Origin: M55B177 sp034722275
GTDB taxonomy: Bacteria; Chloroflexota; Dehalococcoidia; GIF9; AB-539-J10
NCBI GenBank assembly: GCA_034722275.1
Contig: JAYENW010000001.1
Coordinates: forward strand, 138,042 to 202,041
DNA: 64,000 bases
Reading direction: 5' to 3'
Shown piece by piece: positions 25,024 through 33,907 of the stretch (its first letter is position 1; every line of letters begins with the position of its first letter). The notes beneath the pieces were generated by a model. That model made no database searches. It saw only the letters and a program-made list of their open reading frames with translations, and had not been told where the DNA came from. The translations under genes were made by a program, and so were the position numbers.

Positions 25024-26103
25024 TTAATTCCCAGATATCTTGAATCTGGGTAGGACCTTGGCTAATTCTTCAAAAAGGTAGCGTTGGTTTTTATCCAATC
25101 CTTGGGGAGTAACCACTTGAATCTTGATAAGAAAATCCCCCTTCCCTCTGCTCCTGATATAGGAAATTCCTTTGCCCTTGAGACACAGAATTTTCCCACT
25201 CTGCGTGCCCGGTGGTATCTTTAGAGATATATTGCCGTTTAAAGATGGGATATTTATCTCATCACCCAGTACGGCCTGAGCAAAATTAATGGGGAGCTCG
25301 CAAAGAATATCGTTCCCTTCCCTGTGGAACAATTTATGTGGCTTAACTGAAAGTGCAAGGTGAAGGTCACCAGGTGGGCCTCCGTACAAACCAAGGTTGC
25401 CTTCACCTTCAAGGAGTATGCTGTAGCCATCGTCTACCCCAGCGGGGATATCAACGGTCAGTTTGCGCTTCATTCTTATTCTTCCACTCCCACGGCACTG
25501 GTGACAGGGGTTGCTTATCACAGTGCCACTTCCCTTACAGCGGGGGCAGGTCGTGGTATGGGCAAAACGTCCGAAAATACTCTGTTGCACTCTCCTCACC
25601 TGCCCCACCCCCTGACATTCAGGACAGACCTGAGGGTTTGTTCCTGGTTTGCTACCAACTCCATGGCATGAAGGACATACCTCTAGGCGTTCTATTTCCA
25701 CCTCCTTCTTGCAGCCAAAAACAGCCTCTTCGAAAGAAAGAGTAAGGTGACTATACTGGTTGTCGCCCTTTTGCGGAATGTGCTGAGCGGTTCTCCCGAA
25801 TGGAGACTCAGCAAAACCCCCAAAGAAGGATTCGAAGATATCCCCCAGGCCACCAAAGTTAAAGTCAGGAAACTCTCCTTCATTAATCACTCGGCCATAA
25901 TGGTCATAGCTACTCCTTTTCCCAGGATCGGAAAGTACTTGATAAGCTTCATTTATTTCCTTAAATTTTTCTTCAGCTCCTGGATCCCTATTGTGATCGG
26001 GATGATACTGGAAAGCCAATTTGCGAAAAGCTCCCTTGATCTCTGCTTCACTGGCATTACGCGGCACTCCCAGTACTTGGTAATAATCTTGCTTTACCGC
26101 CAT
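25024..26103 (-). CDS. dnaJ: DnaJ co-chaperone
   Basis: Hsp40 partner of DnaK. The J domain (1-70) carries the HPD motif in FQYHPDHNRDPGAEEKFKEI. A Gly/Phe-rich region (about 75-115) follows, then four zinc repeats of CxxCxGxG type (CPSCHGVG, CPECQGVG, CPRCKGSG, CHQCRGSG) near 142-205, then two substrate-binding beta domains. At 359 aa it is slightly shorter than E. coli DnaJ. No grpE or dnaK is nearby; the gene follows priA by 61 bases on the same strand. Confidence 0.95.
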   Translation of the reverse strand: MAVKQDYYQVLGVPRNASEAEIKGAFRKLAFQYHPDHNRDPGAEEKFKEINEAYQVLSDPGKRSSYDHYGRVINEGEFPDFNFGGLGDIFESFFGGFAESPFGRTAQHIPQKGDNQYSHLTLSFEEAVFGCKKEVEIERLEVCPSCHGVGSKPGTNPQVCPECQGVGQVRRVQQSIFGRFAHTTTCPRCKGSGTVISNPCHQCRGSGRIRMKRKLTVDIPAGVDDGYSILLEGEGNLGLYGGPPGDLHLALSVKPHKLFHREGNDILCELPINFAQAVLGDEINIPSLNGNISLKIPPGTQSGKILCLKGKGISYIRSRGKGDFLIKIQVVTPQGLDKNQRYLFEELAKVLPRFKISGN

Positions 26104-26164
26104 AATCTTTAAGTATAAGATTTTATGGTTATATTGGCAAATTTTGTGAAGGGATTGTTACAAG

Positions 26165-28594
26165 TTAGGACAATCCTACCGGATCGACATCCACAGTCCA
26201 TCCCTGTTGCAAAGTCAGTCCTGAGAATATCTGAGCTGGATTGGAACCGCGGAGTATCAGTTGCCAGCGATACCTGCCCCGGATTCTGGCGCTAAAAGCG
26301 GGCATGGGGCCAATCAAGTTTAGGTCACTTAAACCTTTGCTCTCTTTTTCCGCCATGATGATATGGCTCATTTTTTCTGTTTCACGGCGGCATTGGTCAT
26401 TATTGGTGTGAGTATATGCCAGACGAATGAGCTGGCTGAATGGGGGGTAATGGTATTGATGCCGGTAATTTATCTCTTGCTCATAGAATCCTAAATAGTC
26501 GTGTTTAGCAGCGGCCTGAATGGCATAGTTTTCGGGCGAGTATGTTTGGATGATAACTTTCCCTGCTTTGACTCCACGGCCAGCTCTTCCAGCTACTTGA
26601 CATAAGAGTTGAAAAGTGCGCTCACCAGTACGAAAATCGGGAAAGTTGAGTCCTGTGTCAGCACTTATTATCCCGGCTAACGTGACTTGCGGCAGGTCTA
26701 AGCCTTTGGCGATCATCTGGGTGCCAATAAGTATATCTGCCTTGTGGTCACGAAACTTTTGCAATAATTCCTCGTGAGCATATCTCCGTGTGATCACATC
26801 TTTATCCCAGCGGAGTGTTCTTGCCTGGGGGAAAAGGTGCTTAACCTCTTCCTCCACTCTTTGGGTGCCCACCCCGAAAAACCTGAGATTAGAGCTGAAG
26901 CACTGAGGGCAGGATGAAGGTACTGGCATGGAATAGCTACAACGATGGCAGGTCAGTTTTCTTTCTGCTGAGTGATAGGTAAGAGCTACCGAGCAGCGGG
27001 GACAACGGAAGACAAAATGGCAGTGACGACATTGAATAAATGTAGCTGTGCCGCGGCGATTAAGGAATAAAATTATTTGTTCATCTCTTTCTAGAGTTTT
27101 CTCTATAGCAGTGGATAAAGAACGGCTTAGCAGGCTGGTATTTCCCTCCTTCAATTCCTTTTTTAAGTCCACTATACTCACTTCAGGCAAAGGTGAGTAG
27201 CCATGTGGTGTAATTCTCTCCTTTAACGATATTATTTTGTACTTACCTGATTGCGCCTGGTGAAAGCTCTCAATGTCTGGTGTGGCGCTGCCCAGAATGA
27301 CAGCAGCACCGCTAAGCTGTGCTAATTTAATAGCTACGTCTCTGGCGTGGTAACGAGGGGATTTGTCTTCTTGCTTGTAAGTCCATTCATGTTCCTCATC
27401 TATGATAATAAGCCCGAGGTCAGACTGGGGGGAAAATAAAGCACTTCTGGGACCAATAACCACGCTGCAGTTTCCTTCCATTATCCACTGCCATTCATCG
27501 AATTGTTCTCCTGCTGAAAGACCACTGTGTAACACTGCTACTTGTCCGGGAAAGCGGCTGGCAAACCTTTCCACTATTTGAGCGGTGAGAGCAATTTCAG
27601 GGACGAGACAGATGCCACGCTTACCTTGAGAGACGATCTTGGCTAAAGCTCTTAGGTAAAGTTCTGTCTTGCCACTGCCAGTGACACCGAACAGAAGAAA
27701 TATGGGCGATGAGCTATTGCCAATATTGTTTAGCCTATCCTCGATTGATTTCCATGCGCTTTCTTGGGATGAGGTTAAGTTTGGAGGTAACTTGGACTCA
27801 ATATTGAAATGAGATAATGGGTCTCGCCTGACATTAATCTTCTCTATGGAGGCAATGTTGCGCTGTACCAGGGCTTTTATTGACACCAAAGAGCAGTTGG
27901 CGCGCTTCTCAGCTTCATTGACGAGAATTGGTTGAGCTTGTTTATCCAGAACTTCTAGAAGCGCTACCTGCTTGAAAGCTCGGGACTTATTCAATTTGGA
28001 GATCTCGGTAGCAACTTCGTTATGTCTTATTTCTAGCTTTATGTAGGTGCATGATTTTGGTTTTATCTTGGTTTTTTCTAGTTTCTCGTTCTTTATTAGT
28101 AAAGCATGGCGAAGGAGAGGAACAACGAGCTGTTTAGCTTTAGTTTTCCCAAATTTTCTCTCCAGTGCTGGCAAGCTTACCTTTCTTTTGCTCTCTATGA
28201 ATTTGAGGACTTGTTTTTGTCTTAAGGGAAGAGAAGATGTATCTGTGTGAGTGTTTGCTGGCTGGAAATAGGTAGTGATCTTGTGTCCAAAATCTGGTGG
28301 TAGCATTAAAGCCAGAGAATCGAAAAGAGGCGCAAGATAATGCTGGCTTATCCATTGAGCAAGTTCTATCTGCAGAGGTGATAGCAAAGTGTGTTCGCTA
28401 ATGACATCAATTATCTCTTTGACTGTTTCCAGCGAAGTTTGCTCGCTTAGCTTGACGACAATGCCGGGGACATTTCTGGAACCAAAGGGCACCCAAACTG
28501 CCTGTCCTAAATCAATATCTAAGTGAGGTGGTGTGGCGTAGCAAAATGTGGGATGTATCGCAGGAAAATTAACTGCTACCTCAGCATACCTCAT
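26165..28594 (-). CDS. priA: primosomal replication helicase PriA
   Basis: 3'-5' DNA helicase that restarts stalled forks. The N-terminal DNA-binding part (about 1-190) is divergent. The helicase core has the Walker A sequence GVTGSGKTELYLRAL near residue 305 and IIDEEHEWTYKQED. Eight cysteines in CRHCHFVFRCPRC and LTCHRC...SSCPQC bind two zinc ions. Then GTQRVEEEVKHLFP and GTQMIAKGLDLPQV follow, typical of PriA. It is 809 aa. It follows rplS by eight bases. Confidence 0.96.
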   Translation of the reverse strand: MRYAEVAVNFPAIHPTFCYATPPHLDIDLGQAVWVPFGSRNVPGIVVKLSEQTSLETVKEIIDVISEHTLLSPLQIELAQWISQHYLAPLFDSLALMLPPDFGHKITTYFQPANTHTDTSSLPLRQKQVLKFIESKRKVSLPALERKFGKTKAKQLVVPLLRHALLIKNEKLEKTKIKPKSCTYIKLEIRHNEVATEISKLNKSRAFKQVALLEVLDKQAQPILVNEAEKRANCSLVSIKALVQRNIASIEKINVRRDPLSHFNIESKLPPNLTSSQESAWKSIEDRLNNIGNSSSPIFLLFGVTGSGKTELYLRALAKIVSQGKRGICLVPEIALTAQIVERFASRFPGQVAVLHSGLSAGEQFDEWQWIMEGNCSVVIGPRSALFSPQSDLGLIIIDEEHEWTYKQEDKSPRYHARDVAIKLAQLSGAAVILGSATPDIESFHQAQSGKYKIISLKERITPHGYSPLPEVSIVDLKKELKEGNTSLLSRSLSTAIEKTLERDEQIILFLNRRGTATFIQCRHCHFVFRCPRCSVALTYHSAERKLTCHRCSYSMPVPSSCPQCFSSNLRFFGVGTQRVEEEVKHLFPQARTLRWDKDVITRRYAHEELLQKFRDHKADILIGTQMIAKGLDLPQVTLAGIISADTGLNFPDFRTGERTFQLLCQVAGRAGRGVKAGKVIIQTYSPENYAIQAAAKHDYLGFYEQEINYRHQYHYPPFSQLIRLAYTHTNNDQCRRETEKMSHIIMAEKESKGLSDLNLIGPMPAFSARIRGRYRWQLILRGSNPAQIFSGLTLQQGWTVDVDPVGLS

Positions 28595-28602
28595 TCAGTA
28601 TA

Positions 28603-29013
28603 CTATGATGATTGCGCTTCCTCTGAAGAGAGCCGATTTTCATCTTCTTGGGAAGCGGCTTGCACAGTTACTTTTTCTTGCCTTTCCTTCAGCCTGCTCT
28701 GCTTGGCACTGAGATGGCGCATGTAGTAAAGCTTTGCGCGGCGTACTTTGCCATGCTTTAAAACCTCAATATCTTTAATAGCGGTTGATTGAAAAGGGAG
28801 TGTGTACTCTACCCCAATACCATAACTTATCTTTCTTACAGTGAAAGTCCCTCCGTTGACACTTTTCCTCAGTCTGATCACCATTCCTTGAAAGTGTTGT
28901 AAGCGTTCCTTATCCCCCTCGGTAGTTCTGATACTGAGTTTAATTGCATCTCCAGGGTGTATCTGAGGAATATTTGGGTCTATTTTATATTGGACAACTT
29001 CTTGAATATCCAT
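28603..29013 (-). CDS. rplS: 50S ribosomal protein L19
   Basis: Large-subunit protein near the 30S interface. The core has IHPGDAIKLSIRTTEGDKER, FQGMVIRLRK, GTFTVRKISYGIGVE and VLKHGKVRRAKLYYMR, which are the L19 signature. It is 136 aa with an acidic/polar C-terminal extension (about 20 residues). The start overlaps the end of trmD by 34 bases, a tight coupling. Confidence 0.96.
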   Translation of the reverse strand: MDIQEVVQYKIDPNIPQIHPGDAIKLSIRTTEGDKERLQHFQGMVIRLRKSVNGGTFTVRKISYGIGVEYTLPFQSTAIKDIEVLKHGKVRRAKLYYMRHLSAKQSRLKERQEKVTVQAASQEDENRLSSEEAQSS

Positions 29014-29720
29014 TCTTTCTCCTCTCGGCTAAGATTTGCCTTTTCCAGAAGTTCGGGGCGCCGTTTTGCTGTGCGTAAAATGGCTTCCCGCCGCCTCCAG
29101 CAAGCGATTTCTTGATGGTTTCCTGAGAACAAAACCGAGGGGATTTCCCATCCTCGGTATACCTGTGGCCTGGTGTATTGGGGATATTCTAAAAGGCCAT
29201 CGACATGGGAGTCAGTGCTTGATGATATCTCTGAACCAAGCGCTCCTGGAATAAGTCTGACTATAGCGTCTACCACTGCGATGGCAGCTACCTCACCGCC
29301 GCTGAGGACATAGTCTCCAATACTGATTTCGTCTGTGGCCAAGTATTTATGTACTCTCTCATCTATGCCCTCATAATGGCCACAGATTAGCATGAGATGA
29401 GGTCGGAGAGCTAATTCCTGAGCGATTTGTTGGTTAAACAAGCTGCCTGTTGGTGTGAGCAAAATAATGGGTAGCTCGCTTACATTAAACTGCTGCTTTA
29501 CTGCTTCTACCGCCTCGAAAATGGGCTCTGGCTTAAGAACCATCCCAGGGCCGCCTCCGTAAGAATAATCATCTGCGGTATGATGTTTGTCATGGGTGTA
29601 ATCCCGAATGTTGTGAGTTGCAATTTCTACTATGTCCCTCTCGTTAGCTCTCTTAATAATGCTTTGCTCAAAGGGAGAAGTAAGCATCTCAGGGAAAAGA
29701 CAAAATATGTCAATTCGCAT
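28980..29720 (-). CDS. trmD: tRNA (guanine-N1)-methyltransferase TrmD
   Basis: Methylates G37 of tRNAs with SAM and prevents frameshifting. It begins MRIDIFCLFPEMLTSPFEQS, has GGGPGMVLKPEPIFEAVE, the knot segments LICGHYEGIDERV and EISIGDYVLSGGEVAA, and ends with the C-terminal domain. It is 246 aa. It heads trmD-rplS-priA-dnaJ on the minus strand. The usual rpsP-rimM genes upstream are absent. Confidence 0.96.
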   Translation of the reverse strand: MRIDIFCLFPEMLTSPFEQSIIKRANERDIVEIATHNIRDYTHDKHHTADDYSYGGGPGMVLKPEPIFEAVEAVKQQFNVSELPIILLTPTGSLFNQQIAQELALRPHLMLICGHYEGIDERVHKYLATDEISIGDYVLSGGEVAAIAVVDAIVRLIPGALGSEISSSTDSHVDGLLEYPQYTRPQVYRGWEIPSVLFSGNHQEIACWRRREAILRTAKRRPELLEKANLSREEKEWIFKKLSNIK

Positions 29721-29868
29721 AGGACTGCCTCTATAATGTTCCTTTTTGATTTATGATTCTTTGCCCCTTGTATTAGCACAAAAGTTAAGCGATTCATCTT
29801 AGCATATGAAAAGACATAAGAAAAGTTAGAAAATTCTTGAATTTTCTTGGAAACAGAGCAAAAAACCC

Positions 29869-29899
29869 TTGACAAAATAGAGGTATAGAGGTTTACAAT
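29869..29899 (+). promoter_or_regulatory. candidate promoter of mraZ-rsmH-ftsA-ftsZ
   Basis: TTGACA at 29869-29874 and TACAAT at 29894-29899, spaced by 19 bases. It sits just upstream of the MraZ-box-like repeats and about 105 bases before mraZ. Confidence 0.5.
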
Positions 29900-29906
29900 A
29901 GAAAAG

Positions 29907-29931
29907 TGGGGGAAAGTGGGGAAAAAGGGAA
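29907..29931 (+). promoter_or_regulatory. MraZ-box-like direct repeats (operator)
   Basis: TGGGG at 29907-29911 and TGGGG at 29917-29921, exactly 10 bases apart, with a degenerate third copy GGGAA at 29927-29931. MraZ is known to bind three or more TGGGN repeats of 10-base period just before mraZ. Here the array lies immediately after the -10 element, consistent with autorepression. Confidence 0.6.
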
Positions 29932-30005
29932 GGAAAAGGTAAGCATGATAGAGAGTGTGGGATGCTACCTGATTTTTGCTAAATGTGAGGTGCTCCGAGG
30001 TAAAT

Positions 30006-30431
30006 ATGTTTTTTGGCGAACACGAATATAAAGTAGATGAAAAAGGGAGAACACCTCTGCCGCCAAAATTCAGACGGCAGATGAAGGAAGGGCTGATATT
30101 AATCAAGGGGACAGAAAAATGCATTTTGGCTTATCCCGTAGCTGAGTGGAAAAGGTTGGCCGACAGTCTGGCAAAAACGGTGGCGCCGGCTAATTTGAGG
30201 AAACTGAATCGCGCTATTTTCGGGTCCGCTTTCAGCGCTTCTTTTGATGGACAGGGCAGGATAATCTTGCCAGTTCCCTTACGCGATTATGCTGCGATTG
30301 GTGACACCGTCATTATTGTGGGAGCCAACAACTATGTAGAACTTTGGGAAAAGGAACTTTGGGAGAAAGAAAAAGCTTCAGATGAACAGGAGGCATCTCA
30401 GATAATCGAGAGTTTCGGAGCACAGCTGTGA
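30006..30431 (+). CDS. mraZ: MraZ transcriptional regulator
   Basis: DNA-binding regulator of the division cluster. It starts MFFGEHEYKVDEKGRTPLPPKFR and contains a second AbrB-like repeat with FSASFDGQGRIILPVPLRDYAAIG. I start at ATG 30006, where the family begins and where GAGGT lies four bases upstream; the longer frame from 29976 adds unconserved residues. Length 141 aa. It represses its own operon through the repeats at 29907-29931. Its stop is at 30431, overlapping the rsmH start (30428). Confidence 0.92.
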   Translation: MFFGEHEYKVDEKGRTPLPPKFRRQMKEGLILIKGTEKCILAYPVAEWKRLADSLAKTVAPANLRKLNRAIFGSAFSASFDGQGRIILPVPLRDYAAIGDTVIIVGANNYVELWEKELWEKEKASDEQEASQIIESFGAQL

Positions 30432-31333
30432 AGTTGACTATGTCTTTGCCTATCCATATACCTGTGTTGCTTGGTGAAGTCCTCGAAGGATTACGACCTC
30501 AACCGGGAGGATATTTTATTGACTGTACGGTAGGCTTGGGTGGGCATGCTTCTGCCATATTGGAAAGGATTTCACCTTCTGGGAAACTTTTAGGTATTGA
30601 CGCTGACTCTGAAGCTCTGAGAATAGCTGAAAGTGAACTTGACAGCTATCATGAATCGGTTGTTTTAATTAACGATAATTTTATCAATCTGGAAGCCATT
30701 TGTAGCGAACACCATTTTTGTCCGGTTGATGGTATCCTTTTTGACCTTGGTGTTTCTTCCCTGCAACTGGATACAGCCCAACGCGGCTTTAGCTTTCAGC
30801 GTGATGCTCCTCTGGATATGAGGTTTAGCTGCGAACAAGAACTGACTGCAGCTGATATCGTGAATAGTTTCCCTGAACGAAAGCTAGCCCTTATCATAAA
30901 TGAGTATGGAGAAGAGCATTACAGCCGGCGGATATCCCGCCTCATCGTACGAAATCGCCCTATCTCTACTACATTACAGCTTGCTCGAATTGTGGAGCAG
31001 GCTCTAGGGAGCAAACATACTAAAATTCATCCCGCCACAAGAACTTTTATGGCGCTTCGCATTGCAGTCAATAGCGAACTCAAAAACCTGGAAGCGGCCT
31101 TGAAGCAGACTATTGGCCTTCTTTGTCCTGGCGGAAGGTTGGTAGTTATCAGCTATCACTCTTTAGAAGACCGTATAGTCAAGCAATTCATGCGATGTGA
31201 GGCCAGCAGCTATGAGCATAATCCTACCTTAAAGCTCATATCAAGGAAGGTCATCAAACCTACTTCGTTGGAGACAGAATCCAACCCGCGCAGTCGCAGC
31301 GCTAGGTTAAGAGTAGCTGAGCGATTCAACTAA
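30428..31333 (+). CDS. rsmH: 16S rRNA (cytosine-N4) methyltransferase RsmH
   Basis: Methylates C1402 N4 in 16S rRNA. It has HIPVLLGEVLEGL, the SAM loop DCTVGLGGHASAILE (about 34-48), and ILFDLGVSSLQLDTAQRGFS. GGRLVVISYHSLEDRIVKQF and RSRSARLRVAERF complete the C-terminus. It is 301 aa. Start GTG 30428 with GGAG seven bases upstream overlaps the mraZ stop; ATG 30440 is possible. Its partner RsmI lies at 38754. Confidence 0.95.
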   Translation: MKLTMSLPIHIPVLLGEVLEGLRPQPGGYFIDCTVGLGGHASAILERISPSGKLLGIDADSEALRIAESELDSYHESVVLINDNFINLEAICSEHHFCPVDGILFDLGVSSLQLDTAQRGFSFQRDAPLDMRFSCEQELTAADIVNSFPERKLALIINEYGEEHYSRRISRLIVRNRPISTTLQLARIVEQALGSKHTKIHPATRTFMALRIAVNSELKNLEAALKQTIGLLCPGGRLVVISYHSLEDRIVKQFMRCEASSYEHNPTLKLISRKVIKPTSLETESNPRSRSARLRVAERFN

Positions 31334-31367
31334 AAAGGCAGCATCCATAAAAATAAAGGAGGTAAAG

Positions 31368-32594
31368 ATGGCTAAACTAAAGAGAATTTTTTCTGCTATT
31401 GATGTAGGCACAACTAAAGTAGCCACTATTGTAGCTAACGCCAAAGCACAAGACGACATTGAAGTTTTAGGTGTGGGAACTGTTCCCTGCCACGGCTTGC
31501 ATAAAGGCATTGTAGTTAACATAGATGAAGCCAGGCAATCTATCGCTGCCTCAATAAAGGAAGCTCAGAGAATCAGTGGAATGCGCGTAGACTCTGTATA
31601 TGTTGGGGTTACTGGCAGGCATGTAACTAGTTTGAATAATCGAGGGGTTGTAGCTATTCCCAGAGATGACCGCTTAGTACGCCCCCAAGACCTGAAGCGA
31701 GTATTGTCAGCAGCCCGTACCAATGTCCCCGTTCCTGAAGGTAAACGCGTACTACATGCTATCCCCCGCTATTATGCTCTGGATAGACAAGAGAGAGTAA
31801 AAGAGCCGGTAGGTATGCATGGAGCCAGGCTAGATGTGGAAACCCATATTGTCACTGCCTCGATAACCTCAATACAAAATTTGGCCAAATGCGTCCGAAG
31901 CATTGGTATTGATGTTGAAGATCTGGTCTTGGAGCCTTTGGCTAGTGGCGAAGCAGTATTGACTCCGGAGGAAAGAGAATCTGGCGTGATTATGGCTGAT
32001 ATTGGTGGTGGCACCACTGATGTTGCTGTATTCAAGAATGGCAGCATTTATCATACCGCGATCATCCCGGTAGCTGGCTATCAGGTGACCAGTGATCTCT
32101 CAATCGGTTTGGGTTTGCCTTTCGAAATAGCTGAGAAAATGAAGAAGCAGTATGCCGATATGACGCCAAACTTAGAGATTGATGAGAAAGCCCGGGTGGG
32201 TATTGAAAATGGACATAGCGCCTCTTACCACGATCTGTGTGACATCATTCATTCTCGAATGGAAGAACTATTGCAGTTGATACTTTTAGAGATGCCTACT
32301 ACTGATTATCGCTCCTTGGCGCCTTGTGGTTTGGTTCTTACCGGCGGCACGTCTAACCTCGCTGGACTTGATGAATTGGGACAAACAGTGTTGCAAATGC
32401 CAGTGCGGATAGGCAGACCTTTGAGCAGAGGTATTTATGGTATCGCTGATATTCTCCATGATCCTGCTTATGCCACTACCTTGGGATTAATTCTGTGGCG
32501 GGTAGGGGGTAAAACCGGCTCAGAGTTTAAGCTGCACAGAAGTGGTCCCTGGAGCGCCTTCATCGGTTTGGTGAAAAAATTGTTTCGCAGTTAA
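31368..32594 (+). CDS. ftsA: cell division protein FtsA
   Basis: Actin-like protein anchoring FtsZ to the membrane. It begins AIDVGTTKVATIVANAK, has ADIGGGTTDVAVFKNG (the ATP phosphate loop, about 205-220) and LTGGTSNLAGLDEL (about 325). The inserted 1C domain lies at about 90-170. The C-terminus ends in a basic amphipathic helix (IGLVKKLFRS), which would bind membrane. It is 408 aa. An AAAGGAGGT box precedes the ATG. It sits 34 bases after rsmH and 20 before ftsZ, with no intervening murein or divisome gene. Confidence 0.94.
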   Translation: MAKLKRIFSAIDVGTTKVATIVANAKAQDDIEVLGVGTVPCHGLHKGIVVNIDEARQSIAASIKEAQRISGMRVDSVYVGVTGRHVTSLNNRGVVAIPRDDRLVRPQDLKRVLSAARTNVPVPEGKRVLHAIPRYYALDRQERVKEPVGMHGARLDVETHIVTASITSIQNLAKCVRSIGIDVEDLVLEPLASGEAVLTPEERESGVIMADIGGGTTDVAVFKNGSIYHTAIIPVAGYQVTSDLSIGLGLPFEIAEKMKKQYADMTPNLEIDEKARVGIENGHSASYHDLCDIIHSRMEELLQLILLEMPTTDYRSLAPCGLVLTGGTSNLAGLDELGQTVLQMPVRIGRPLSRGIYGIADILHDPAYATTLGLILWRVGGKTGSEFKLHRSGPWSAFIGLVKKLFRS

Positions 32595-32614
32595 TTTAAG
32601 GAAAGGAGGTTAAA

Positions 32615-33748
32615 ATGGCAAAGCAAATTTATACTCCAGGAGTAGCAAAAATTAAGGCCATAGGTATTGGTGGTGGTGGTTGCAATGCCATCACGCGCAT
32701 GGTTCGTGAAGGAATTAAAGGTGTTGATTTCATCGCTATGAATACTGATGGACAGGCGCTCTCACTGGCTGAGGCATCCACCAGGATTCAACTCGGAGAA
32801 AAATTGACACGGGGGCTGGGTGCTGGAGGTGACCATAAAATTGGAGCCAAGGCAGCGGAGGAAAGTCGACAAGAGATAGATGATCTTGTTGAAGGGTCTG
32901 ACATGGTGTTTATCACTGCTGGCATGGGTGGTGGTACAGGTACCGGTGGCATTCCGGTTGTAGCTGAGATCGCCAAACAATCTGGTGCTCTTACTATCGC
33001 GGTGGTAACCAAGCCATTCGGTTTTGAGGGGACACACAGAGCTGAAGTAGGTGAGGAAGGTTTGCTGACCTTGAGCGACAAGGTCGATACATTAATTATT
33101 ATACCCAATGACCGCTTGCTTCAACTCTGCGATGCCAAGACAACCATAGAGGGTGCATTTGGTTTGGCGAATGATGCTCTTCGCTTGGGGGTCAAAGCTA
33201 TTTCTGAGGTGGTTACCGTTCCTGGTTTGATTAACCTTGACTTCGCTGATATCAGGTCAGTGATGAAGGATGCTGGTCCTGCTTGGATGTCTGTGGGCAG
33301 AGCCAGTGGGCAAAACCGTGCTGCCGAAGCTGCTAAAATAGCTCTAGCCAGTCCTTTGCTTGATGTGGCTGTAGCTGGTGCCAAAGGTGTCCTGTTCAAC
33401 ATTACCGGAGGCTCAAGTCTTACCTTATTTGAGTGCAACGAGGCTGCTCAAGTGATTACCCAGGCGGTTGACTCCGAGGCTAATGTAATATTCGGTGTAG
33501 TGTTTAATCCTGAGATGGATGGTGAAGTTGAGCTCACTATCATTGCTACAGGTTTTGTTACCCAGTATGGCCAGAAGAGAAGTGCTGTTGAGAACCTGCG
33601 CCGCTTGATAAAGGGAGACTCTGAAGTTCTGGATGTGCCTTCTTTCTTACGCCGCTCACAACGCTTCCCTGCCTATAATAATGTAATAGGTAATTCCCCA
33701 AGCACTAAGCCAGTAGTTCCAACACCGTATAAAGTGTCTAAGCGGTAA
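32615..33748 (+). CDS. ftsZ: cell division GTPase FtsZ
   Basis: Tubulin-like GTPase forming the Z ring. KAIGIGGGGCNAITRM starts the fold. The tubulin signature GGGTGTGG lies at about 105-112, and the T7 loop NLDFADIRSVM follows near 210. The usual conserved C-terminal peptide is DVPSFLRR at residues 340-347, close after the globular core, and then 30 more residues. In most FtsZ this peptide is at the extreme end after a long linker. Length 377 aa. Last gene of the cluster, followed by a strong terminator. Confidence 0.96.
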   Translation: MAKQIYTPGVAKIKAIGIGGGGCNAITRMVREGIKGVDFIAMNTDGQALSLAEASTRIQLGEKLTRGLGAGGDHKIGAKAAEESRQEIDDLVEGSDMVFITAGMGGGTGTGGIPVVAEIAKQSGALTIAVVTKPFGFEGTHRAEVGEEGLLTLSDKVDTLIIIPNDRLLQLCDAKTTIEGAFGLANDALRLGVKAISEVVTVPGLINLDFADIRSVMKDAGPAWMSVGRASGQNRAAEAAKIALASPLLDVAVAGAKGVLFNITGGSSLTLFECNEAAQVITQAVDSEANVIFGVVFNPEMDGEVELTIIATGFVTQYGQKRSAVENLRRLIKGDSEVLDVPSFLRRSQRFPAYNNVIGNSPSTKPVVPTPYKVSKR

Positions 33749-33766
33749 ACCTAAACTTCTTTGGAT

Positions 33767-33796
33767 AAAAGGGGGCAGCTATAGCTGCCCCCTTTT
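33767..33796 (+). terminator. Rho-independent terminator after ftsZ
   Basis: A perfect inverted repeat of 14 bp (33767-33780 against 33783-33796) whose GC-rich part is GGGGGCAGCT pairing with AGCTGCCCCC, ending in TTTTATTATTG. The A/T ends make it usable in both directions. Confidence 0.9.
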
Positions 33797-33849
33797 ATTA
33801 TTGTCAACAAAAAATAATCTCATATCCTCATCAAAAGTAGGTGAAAAGG

Positions 33850-33878
33850 TTGAATTTTACTACATTTAGTGGTACAAT
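33850..33878 (+). promoter_or_regulatory. candidate promoter of nrdR-nrdJ
   Basis: TTGAAT at 33850-33855 and TACAAT at 33873-33878 with a 17-base spacer, 29 bases before nrdR. A NrdR-box-like site fills the spacer. Confidence 0.55.
33857..33872 (+). promoter_or_regulatory. NrdR-box-like site 1
   Basis: Sixteen bases matching the NrdR consensus ACACWATATATWGTGT at 11 of 16 positions. It lies precisely between the -35 and -10 of the candidate nrdR promoter. Confidence 0.5.
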
Positions 33879-33887
33879 ACTAATATA

Positions 33888-33903
33888 ACACAATTTGTGG
33901 TGG
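33888..33903 (+). promoter_or_regulatory. NrdR-box-like site 2
   Basis: Sixteen bases (ACACAATTTGTGGTGG) matching the NrdR consensus at 12 of 16 positions. The distance to site 1 is 31 bases start to start, the known spacing (three helical turns) of paired NrdR boxes. It overlaps the translation-start region of nrdR. Confidence 0.55.
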
Positions 33904-33907
33904 GATT

